This document shows, piece after piece, positions 1 through 5,637 of a DNA stretch of 5,637 bases (the stretch's first letter is position 1; each line of letters opens with the position of its first letter). Under the pieces are notes generated by a model. It had not been told where the DNA came from and ran no database searches. It was given only the letters and a program-made list of their open reading frames with translations. Position numbers and translations under genes: made by a program. The stretch lies in assembly GCA_002311335.1 (NCBI GenBank), contig DBZX01000046.1, positions 7,452-13,088 of the forward strand. The letters run 5' to 3'. The stretch comes from a bacterium UBP10_UBA1149 (lineage in GTDB: Bacteria; Desulfobacterota; Binatia; UBA1149).

Positions 1-1707
1 TTTGCCAAGTGGATTCCCAAGGGAATCGGCAAGATCCAGCAGCTCGTGGTATCGGCGAAAAACAATTACGGCGCCTTGTCCAGTGCGGCGATAACTTTCG
101 GACCGCTTGATCCCAACGAGCTCTTTGTTTTTGACCCCTGCCTTTTCGAGCTGAAGGACGAAGACACGCTGTGCGGTGACGGTTACATTAACAGCGGCGG
201 CAATAACGTGCCCGAGCCGGCGGGCGGCCGTAAAGAATTTCTCACCAAGAAATACCGTGGTAGTTCCGACAGTAAGAACGAGGCCTGCCTGTACTACAAC
301 CTGGTGGACCCGGACTGCGTGGACCTGAACTGTGATGAAGCGCTCGATCCGGGCAGCGACCCCGACGGAAAGTGCAGCCGCCTTACGCTTGGCGACTGGT
401 GGACCAAGAACGGCTTCGACCCGGTGACCGGGCTGGGCACGGACGTCATCAGTGCCTGGTACCTGAACAGCAACGACCTGGGCTTCGGGCGCGAGATGCA
501 CTGCCGGGTGACCTCGTACAGCCCCTACCTGGTTAAGAAGATATTGACCGGGGCGAGCGGGCTGGTTCTGCCCAGTTCAGGCCGAGACGTTGGGGACTTG
601 TACCCCATGGCGGGTGACCTGTACCTGGACAACACCTGGTTGGAGAACCTTAGCCTGGAGGCACCCGATTACCTGCAACTGTTCAAGGGCTACCCTGCCA
701 CGATCGCCTGCTACGTGGTCAATTACACCACCGATTTCTGTAACAACTACCCCACCAACCTGGCCCACAACGCCAACCTCGCCTACGAAGGCCAGCAGGC
801 CATACTTGCCAACCCGGGGGTGAATCCCACCCACGCTTACGGCACGGTGGCCATGGAGTTCAGCCCGGTAGAGGGCTTCGGCGAGCTGGGGCCGATGACC
901 AAGTTCTACGTCTACGACGGGCGAACGGCTTCGGGACAGCGACAGAGTTTGGCCAACCTGGACGGGTGTGGAGCCAAAAGCGTTCCCGAGCTGTGCATGT
1001 CGTGTCACGGTGGCGACTGGCCGGGCGTCTACTCCCAGGGTACCGAGCTGGACGCGATAATTGCAGGCCTGACCGACGGCGTGAACTGCGAGCTGGCGGG
1101 CATAGGCATCACCACGCCGGGCGACATCAACGATCCGGCGTGGATCAAGCGCCGCGACCTGCTGGCCGAAATCACACCTGACGGAAACAATTACTCGAGC
1201 TTCCTACCCTTCGATCCCAAGACCTACCGGTTTCCCGACGCTGCCGGCGAGGGCGCCCAGGAAGACAACATGAGGGCGCTCAACGAGATGGTGAAATACA
1301 CCGAGCCCAGGCCGCCGATAGAGGAACTGGTGAAGGGCTGGTACAACAACAACTTCAACTCGGAAGACTTTACGCCCTGGAGGCCGGAAAGTTGGGACAA
1401 CGCCGTGGGCACTCCGGAGAACGAGGCTGATTTTTACGACAACGTATACGCGGTGTCGTGCCGTGGCTGCCACGTGGCCCATTACTCCTTTGAAGACCCT
1501 TCGGACTTTCCCGTTTCAGCCCGGATCTGCAAAGATGGAAACGGTGTGGCAGGCGGCTACGACCCCACCATGGCTCACGCCAAGCTCACCTACCAGAACT
1601 TCTGGCGCGAGGAGTTTCCCCAGGGTAACCCGCTGACATCCGCGCTGGAATCGCTGGAGGTCTACTTCCAGCTCAAGAACAATGACCCGAGCTTCAGTTG
1701 TGACTGA
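1..1707 (+). CDS. Exported cytochrome c-type protein with two CxxCH haem motifs, 5'-partial
   Basis: The frame is open from base 1 and ends at TGA 1705-1707, so the true start is probably upstream; the first possible start inside is GTG 46. Counting from that GTG (553 residues), there are two haem c attachment sites: C317-M-S-C320-H321, in a context 'ELCMSCHGG', and C472-R-G-C475-H476. Met509, in 'PTMAHAKLTYQNFW', is a candidate distal ligand for the second haem. The first 300 residues are rich in Cys, Asp, Asn and aromatic residues and resemble a secreted beta-rich domain; they include 'NSNDLGFGREMHC' and 'ACYVVNYTT'. Covalent haem attachment implies a periplasmic or extracellular location. 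The export signal would lie outside the window. The likely role is electron transfer or a haem-dependent redox reaction; I do not recognise a named family. It converges on the copper-protein operon, ending 31 bases before the last gene of that operon ends. Confidence 0.85.
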   Translation, partial: FAKWIPKGIGKIQQLVVSAKNNYGALSSAAITFGPLDPNELFVFDPCLFELKDEDTLCGDGYINSGGNNVPEPAGGRKEFLTKKYRGSSDSKNEACLYYNLVDPDCVDLNCDEALDPGSDPDGKCSRLTLGDWWTKNGFDPVTGLGTDVISAWYLNSNDLGFGREMHCRVTSYSPYLVKKILTGASGLVLPSSGRDVGDLYPMAGDLYLDNTWLENLSLEAPDYLQLFKGYPATIACYVVNYTTDFCNNYPTNLAHNANLAYEGQQAILANPGVNPTHAYGTVAMEFSPVEGFGELGPMTKFYVYDGRTASGQRQSLANLDGCGAKSVPELCMSCHGGDWPGVYSQGTELDAIIAGLTDGVNCELAGIGITTPGDINDPAWIKRRDLLAEITPDGNNYSSFLPFDPKTYRFPDAAGEGAQEDNMRALNEMVKYTEPRPPIEELVKGWYNNNFNSEDFTPWRPESWDNAVGTPENEADFYDNVYAVSCRGCHVAHYSFEDPSDFPVSARICKDGNGVAGGYDPTMAHAKLTYQNFWREEFPQGNPLTSALESLEVYFQLKNNDPSFSCD

Positions 1708-1716
1708 AATGTCGGC

Positions 1717-1756
1717 GCGGCGGCGCTCAGGGCGTACTTCACCGGGAGGCCGCCGC
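1717..1756. repeat. Inverted repeat between the convergent gene ends
   Basis: GCGGCGGC at 1717-1724 and GCCGCCGC at 1749-1756 can form an 8-bp GC stem with a 24-nt loop. It spans the 31-base intergenic gap (1708-1738) and the last codons of the - strand gene. It could slow transcription from either side, but no T-run follows on either strand, so it is not a canonical intrinsic terminator. GC-rich chance pairing is possible. Confidence 0.3.
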
Positions 1757-2437
1757 TGACATTCCGTAGTCGAGACGCAGGAGCCACTTCAGCATCGTCT
1801 CGCGGAGCAGCTCGTGGCGGGGGCGCGCCTGCAGTACGGCGAGCGGGTGGCGCACGGCACGATGCTGGGCCTGGCCGTACTCTGCCCAGCCCGCCCTCGA
1901 CGCGAGCATCGCGGCTTTCTCGTCGGGGTCGGGCTCAGTCCTGGGCTTTTGCCGCAGCATGTCCGTGCGCGCTTGGTCGATCTCGGTTATCGCCTTGTTG
2001 ACGGCAGCTTCGAAGGTGCTGGTCGCCTCGGCGTCAATATCGAGGAACTCGGCGGTGGCGCCAATGAACTTCGCTTTGAAGGCCTCGGGAGACAGACGGT
2101 TTCGGGCTTTCTCCCTGGTCTGGTCGAGCATCCTGTCGAGATCCTGCTGCAGCCAGTCCCAGGCCTGGACGTCGAGTACGCCCGGCTCAAGCTTCGACCA
2201 GCCCGCCCGGTAGCTGCCGCTGTCCTCTTCGGCGGGCTCACTCCTGGGCCCGGTCCCTGAATCGGTCTGGTCAGGCTCTACCTTCTGGTCTTGCGAGGCG
2301 TGTGTCGTGACGGGCAGGACGAGCAAGAGCAGCAGAGCGGCCGGGACGACAGTACAAGGCCACGGGAAGATTCCCCGGAAGAGCGGCGACCGATTCGCGC
2401 CGGATCGGGGTTCCGGCGCGCCGTCCTGCACCGGCAC
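1739..2437 (-). CDS. Small exported helical protein of unknown function
   Basis: This 232-residue protein has no recognisable named domain. The GTG start (2437-2435) directly follows the TAG stop of the SCO gene. A purine-rich stretch (AAGGGGTGGG) lies about 8 nt upstream of the GTG, so coupled translation is likely. The N-terminus is an extended signal peptide: Arg residues at about 11-21, a hydrophobic core 'VVPAALLLLLVLPV' at about 30-43, and a probable cleavage site after T-H-A (residue 47). A low-complexity acidic linker (about 48-75, rich in E, D, S, P) is followed by mostly alpha-helical sequence (about 90-225) with 'FLDIDAEATSTFEAAV' and a charged C-terminus. The mature part has no Cys, so it is not an obvious haem or Cys-copper protein. 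As the last gene of the operon it is probably a periplasmic partner of the oxidase and SCO protein. Similarity to Spy/CpxP-like helical proteins is only an impression. It ends at TGA 1741-1739, and another in-frame TGA follows three codons later. Confidence 0.75.
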   Translation of the reverse strand: MPVQDGAPEPRSGANRSPLFRGIFPWPCTVVPAALLLLLVLPVTTHASQDQKVEPDQTDSGTGPRSEPAEEDSGSYRAGWSKLEPGVLDVQAWDWLQQDLDRMLDQTREKARNRLSPEAFKAKFIGATAEFLDIDAEATSTFEAAVNKAITEIDQARTDMLRQKPRTEPDPDEKAAMLASRAGWAEYGQAQHRAVRHPLAVLQARPRHELLRETMLKWLLRLDYGMSAAASR

Positions 2438-2440
2438 CTA
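2435..2440 (-). other. Stop-start junction TAG|GTG
   Basis: The TAG stop of the SCO gene (2440-2438) abuts the GTG start of the exported helical protein (2437-2435) with no gap. This points to co-transcription and probably to translational coupling. Confidence 0.6.
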
Positions 2441-3190
2441 GTGTACCCACCCCTTCCCGGGCGGACCCTGCATCCCGTACGAGCCGGGCTCCAGCCACTC
2501 GATGAGCTTGGTGATCTGGTTCGCACTCATGTCCGCCCCCGGGGCGGTTCCCCACCAACCATAAGGCTCGTTGCCCATGAGAACCAGGCGAATGTGGTTG
2601 GTCCGGTCCGCGTCGAGCCTCCGGTCATCGTAGGCAAAGCCGAGCCGGCGGCGCAGCAGCTCGATGTCCCGCGGCCGACCCGTCAGAAACGTCCACCCCG
2701 GACCCATTTCGTCGATCTTGTAGCGGTCGGCGAACCGCTTGAGTTTTTCCGGGCTGTCGTCCTCGGGCATGAGCGTGATCGAGTAGAAGAACACCTCGCG
2801 ACCGAAGCGGTCACCCAACGTCTTTCGAACCTGCACGAGGTTCGCGGTCGTGAGAGGTCAAGAGTCGGTACAGGTGGTGTACATGAAGTTGATGACGACG
2901 ACCTTGCCCTTGATAAGATCATCGTAGAACCGCACCCGTTGGCCGTTGTGCGTCGTCAGCTCCACGTTGGGAAAGTAGTCGCTCCACGCGAGCCCTCCAC
3001 GCGGGCTGAGGACGTCCGGCACGCGCGCCGCCTCGTCCGGCGTTACGCTGGCCGCTTGGGCAGGGGACTCGACTCCGTCAGTCACCACCACAAGAGCCAT
3101 CGCCAGTGTGATCGCGATTGTGCACGCGACTACACCGGCGGTACCCGTCCAGGTTCGACGGCTTTTCTGCAAAGCTTTACGGTCGTTCAT
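2438..3190 (-). CDS. SCO1/SenC-family copper/redox chaperone, selenoprotein (CxxxU)
   Basis: SCO proteins are thioredoxin-fold proteins, membrane-anchored and facing the periplasm. They bind copper through CxxxC and a distant His, and act in CuA-site assembly or thiol redox control. Reading TGA 2860-2858 as Sec gives 250 residues from ATG 3190. The protein has a basic N-terminus, one membrane anchor (about residues 17-36) and a redox motif C107-T-D-S-U111-P in the usual context 'VINFMYTT' before it and 'PLTTANL' after it. It continues through 'VFFYSITLMPEDDSP' to H199 in 'RTNHIRLVL'. The gap of 88 residues from U111 to H199 matches SCO spacing. The frame is identical on both sides of the TGA, so no frameshift is involved. 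ATG 3190 overlaps the oxidase stop (TGATG); a second ATG at 3211 would add 7 residues. A normal annotation would give a truncated N-terminal protein (2858-3211) and an orphan C-terminal fragment (2438-2836). The alternative, a nonsense mutation, is less likely because a fitting SECIS hairpin is present and the adjacent gene shows the same arrangement. Confidence 0.9.
2826..2844 (-). promoter_or_regulatory. Putative bacterial SECIS hairpin of the SCO gene
   Basis: On the coding strand CGAACCT (2844-2838) pairs perfectly with AGGTTCG (2832-2826), closing the 5-nt loop CGTGC. Twenty bases separate the TGA from the loop, and G is the second loop base. Known bacterial SECIS elements lie just after the UGA within the coding region, with an upper stem, a small loop carrying G in its first two positions and about 16-37 nt between UGA and loop. 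All of these are met. It would recruit SelB with Sec-tRNA. Fit is by eye; no folding was run. Confidence 0.8.
2858..2860 (-). other. In-frame TGA read as selenocysteine (SCO U111)
   Basis: The codon order TGT ACC GAC TCT TGA CCT reads C-T-D-S-U-P. The TGA sits where the second Cys of the SCO copper-binding motif is expected. It is followed by at least 139 codons of recognisable SCO sequence in the same frame. Confidence 0.88.
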
Positions 3191-3192
3191 CA
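3188..3192 (-). other. TGATG stop/start overlap between the oxidase and SCO genes
   Basis: The oxidase stop TGA (3192-3190) shares one base with the ATG (3190-3188) of the SCO gene. A weak GGGAAG lies about 13 nt upstream. The overlap favours 3190 over the in-frame ATG at 3211, which has no visible ribosome binding site. It also shows TGA working as a normal stop. Confidence 0.65.
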
Positions 3193-5637
3193 AGGGTCTA
3201 CGACTTCCCATCGCAGCATCATGGCGTGGTCTTCGTGCACGGTATTATGGCAGTGAATGGGGTAGCGCCCCGTCCAGTCACGAAAGCGCAGGAAGATTTC
3301 CAGCTCCTCGCCGGGATCGATCACGCTCACGTCTTTGCGGCTCGTCTCGATCAACAGCCGTTCGTCGTCGGTTGTAGCGAGACCACTGCGACTCACGATC
3401 TGGTGCTCCTCGAGATGGATGTGCACCGGGTGTGCCCAGTCCTCGCCCGAGTTGCGCAGGATCCAGCGTTCGGCCGTGCCGCGCACGACGGTCTCGTCGA
3501 TGCGGGTAAAGTCGAACTTCTTGCCGTTGATGGTCCAGCCGTCGGTCGCGCGGTCGAACTCGAAAATACGTGTCCTGACGATCTCGCTCGGGCGGATTTT
3601 TGGCTTTTTACGCAGTTTCCACGGGATCTTGCTGTGATCGCGTACTCTTCGTTTGACTATGAACTTCACGACCCGGGGCGCCTCGTCGGGGGGCAGCTCG
3701 ACTCCTGTCGGCCCCCCACCTGTGAACTGGTCCATGGTGTTGACGAGATAGATCTCATCGCCCCTCCTGGCTCCCCTGAAATCGACCACGACATCCATGC
3801 GCTCTGCCGGTGTGACGCGCATCGCTTCCAGGTCGACCGGGTGGGGCAGGAGGTTACCGTCGTTGGAAATTACGGTGAACTCCCCGGTAAAGCAGCGCCG
3901 CCGGTGCCTGTAGCGTCGACGGAATTCCCTTTTATCGTGCTCGTACCTGTCACCCCGATTATGCCTGCCCTCCTCACAGCGGTGCGACTTGGGGTCGCCG
4001 TGCCGCCCCGCGAGCGACTCGTCCGCTTCGGTCTCTTTGAAGAGGGCAAACTTGTAGAAACGCGACGGACCAACGTTGAGCAGGCGGAAGCGATACTTGC
4101 GCCGCTTGACCTCGAAGTAGGGCTGTACGGCGCCGTTGACCGTGAGCTGCTCGCCGAGGAAGCCGTCGACGTTGAAGATGTCCATGAACAGCTGGTGGCT
4201 GGGGGTCGCGTCGAAGGTCTTGTCTGCAAACACCATGGGCACGTCGTACTCGCCACTCGGCAGACGAAGGGCCTTGCGGTGGCGATCGCGCTCGTTTCCC
4301 GAGTCGACCTTGTCATAGAGCCACCACTGCCCCACCAGCCCCTTGTAGGTGTTCTGGGCGGTAAAGTCGGCGCGGTGATCGTGGTACCAGAGGGTGTTGA
4401 GCGCTTCGCGCGGGTCGCCACCTGCCAGGATGTTCGTGTAGTGGTGGTCGTGATGCTCACCTACCGGGTAGAAGTCGCCGGGAAACCCGTCGCTCTCGGA
4501 CGCGGTGTGGTGGTTGTGCAGGTGGGTGGTGATCTCCGGGATGCCGAACCCGTCGGGGGCGCCTTCCGGTGGCAGGTCGTTGTACACCCGCGTTACGATG
4601 GGTTCGCCGTAGCGCTGCTTGAACAGCGGCCCCGGCGAAAAGGTGTTGCCGTCGATGTCGGGCCCCAGTCCGTAGCCCCAGATGGTGCTTTCGGCCAGGT
4701 CCGGATGGAACCTGTGCTTGAACGGCCGCGCGTGCATCTCGTAGAGCTTTTCGGGCGGAAACTCGTCGAAGCGCTGGTGTGGGCGCCCGACGGCCGAGTG
4801 CGGCATGCCGGGGAGATTGTTGACGCGGACGACGTCGTCCGCGTCGGGCATTATCGGCATCGCCTGGATGAACGGCGTCAGTTCGAGGCGCAGCTTGTGG
4901 CAGAAGTCGCCGGTCTGCTGCAGGCAATTGAACTGGTCTACGATGTCCGGGTCGATCGTGTCTACCAGGAATGTATCAGCTGCAATGGACCCCCCACGGG
5001 GGTCTACGTAAAGAGGTCAAACCACCCAGGGCTCTGCGCCCTCTCCTATGGGCCGCAGGTTGAACTCGACCAATCCCTGCTCTTCGAGCTCGAGGAGTAC
5101 ATGCATGCGCTTGACGATCGGCGTGCCATCTGTGTCGGTGCCGTTCTGGATGTGTAGCGGCGCGAGAATCGACAAACCGGGTTCTACGAAAGCCGCTGGG
5201 GTGTAGCTGACGAAGGTCAGCCTCCACAGCCCCAGGGGGTTTGCGCCGACGTATCCCTTCGTGGTCTCGAACATGTTGTCCTGGCGCCGGTTGGGCGGCG
5301 CCGGGCTCAATGGATTGCCGGCCGCCTTGGGGAAGATGAAGGCACGGAAATTGGCGAGCTCGCGCGCAATATCACCGGCCGCGTTGTCCAGGAATGCATC
5401 CTCGCCGAAGAACACCGGCGGGGCCGGGTAGCAGAGGGGTTGTCCCGCGGCGTCGTAGCCGCAGTTTACCGGCAGAACGCGCGTCGTGCTGCGCGTCGGA
5501 TCGTCGGTCTCCGTTTCCACGGCCTGTACGCCATTGGGCTCGCCGTTGATCTCGAAGCGCCGCCTGAAATCCGCGCTCGTCGGATCGAGGCCATTCTGGA
5601 CGTAGAACGTGTCGTTGAAATCGTGTGCCTGGTGGGT
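3190..5637 (-). CDS. Large multicopper oxidase with in-frame Sec codon, 5'-partial
   Basis: Multicopper oxidases take electrons from a substrate at a type 1 copper and reduce O2 at a trinuclear centre. This frame gives 815 residues in the window if TGA 5019-5017 is Sec (U207); the start is beyond 5637. Numbered from the window edge, all four copper motifs are present: H372-L-H374, W-Y-H419-D-H421, H736-P-V-H739-I-H741 and H795-C796-H797, with H801 and axial Met806. The oxidase domain runs from about 250 ('LELTPFIQAMPIMP', then 'FHPDLAESTIWGYG') to the end. The N-terminal part (1 to about 245) is not a domain I recognise; it has C59, C69, U207 ('WVVUPLYVDP'), C238 and C246. Between the TGA and ATG 4860 there is no ATG, GTG or TTG in frame, yet homologous-looking oxidase sequence already precedes 4860, so a separate gene starting after the TGA is hard to build. 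Residues about 535-582 form an unusual Arg/His-rich insertion. Substrate is unknown (metal ion or organic). Location is probably periplasmic or outer surface. Alternative: upstream gene ending at TGA 5017 plus an oxidase using a rare CTG or ATT start. Confidence 0.85.
4822..4845. repeat. Perfect 24-bp palindrome inside the oxidase gene
   Basis: The half-site GACGCGGACGAC (4822-4833) is followed directly by its exact reverse complement (4834-4845). On the coding strand it encodes D-A-D-D-V-V-R-V of the oxidase. It may be a by-product of the GC-rich GAC/GTC codons for D and V. No promoter context was seen. Confidence 0.5.
4988..5004 (-). promoter_or_regulatory. Putative bacterial SECIS hairpin of the oxidase gene
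   Basis: On the coding strand GACCCCC (5004-4998) pairs with GGGGGTC (4994-4988), closing the loop GTG. If the last pair opens, the loop is CGTGG, close to CGTGC in the SCO hairpin. Nineteen bases separate the TGA from the loop and G is its first base, matching the bacterial SECIS rules. In both genes CCTCT follows the TGA immediately. There is no T-run after it, so it is not an intrinsic terminator. Fit is by eye. Confidence 0.72.
5017..5019 (-). other. In-frame TGA read as selenocysteine (oxidase U207)
   Basis: The codons GTG GTT TGA CCT CTT read V-V-U-P-L, and the frame stays open to the oxidase stop at 3190, 609 codons later. The support is the SECIS-like hairpin, the absence of a usual start codon downstream and the parallel arrangement in the next gene. 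No known motif anchors this position, so it is less certain than the SCO site. Confidence 0.72.

Noticed and set aside
1739..1741. A third Sec codon at the end of the small exported gene
   Set aside because: The frame meets another TGA three codons later and no conserved protein sequence follows, so this is an ordinary stop.
2838..2860. Frameshift or pseudogene in the SCO gene
   Set aside because: Both halves are in the same frame and only the TGA interrupts them. It is at the Cys position and is followed by a SECIS-like hairpin, so recoding explains it better than decay.
2291..3256. Long + strand open frame (321 codons) antisense to the SCO gene and the small exported gene
   Set aside because: It runs across two real - strand genes, has a low-complexity Arg-rich product and shows no start signal or motif.
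4988..5004. Intrinsic terminator after TGA 5017
   Set aside because: The GC hairpin has no T-run after it, and coding sequence in the same frame continues directly into the oxidase.
1705..5019. Genome-wide reassignment of TGA to Trp
   Set aside because: TGA ends the cytochrome (1705), the small exported gene (1739) and the oxidase (3190) at sensible places. Trp is encoded by TGG throughout, and the SCO TGA aligns with Cys, not Trp.
3118..5157. Very long + strand open frame (679 codons) antisense to the oxidase
   Set aside because: It is a shadow of the GC-rich - strand gene. The - strand has all multicopper oxidase motifs in order, while the antisense product has no recognisable domain.

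Overview
The window is GC-rich bacterial DNA, probably from a Gram-negative organism because the products look periplasmic or membrane-anchored. It holds two converging transcription units. On the + strand (1-1707) is the 3' part of a gene for an exported cytochrome c-type protein with two CxxCH haem-binding motifs. On the - strand, reading from the right edge to 1739, is a tight three-gene operon. It encodes a large multicopper oxidase (5637-3190, 5' end outside the window), a SCO1/SenC-family copper/redox chaperone (3190-2438) and a small exported helical protein of unknown function (2437-1739). The first junction is a one-base TGATG overlap and the second is TAG directly followed by GTG. 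No tRNA, rRNA, insertion sequence or CRISPR array is visible.

The main result is that the two copper genes each contain one in-frame TGA that is best read as selenocysteine (Sec). In the SCO gene the TGA (2860-2858) falls exactly on the second cysteine of the copper-binding CxxxC motif, giving C-T-D-S-U-P. A normal SCO C-terminal half, including the conserved copper-ligand histidine, follows in the same frame. In the oxidase the TGA (5019-5017) lies inside an open frame with no ATG, GTG or TTG after it until codon 4860, which is already within sequence resembling the start of the oxidase domain. Each TGA is followed by CCTCT and then by a perfect 7-bp hairpin whose apical loop contains G and starts about 20 nt after the TGA, as expected for a bacterial SECIS element. 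A conventional pipeline would split these two genes into four fragments.

A plausible reading is a copper- and selenium-dependent extracytoplasmic oxidation module: the oxidase, a Sec-containing SCO protein that could load copper or control thiol state, an exported accessory protein and a neighbouring dihaem cytochrome that might carry electrons. The electron-transfer link is inference from proximity only. Normal use of TGA as a stop (1705, 1739, 3190) and of TGG for Trp argues against a global code change. The lineage must use selenium (selA/B/C/D elsewhere in the genome). Some deltaproteobacterial-type lineages are rich in selenoproteins and would fit, but the sequence does not fix the taxon.
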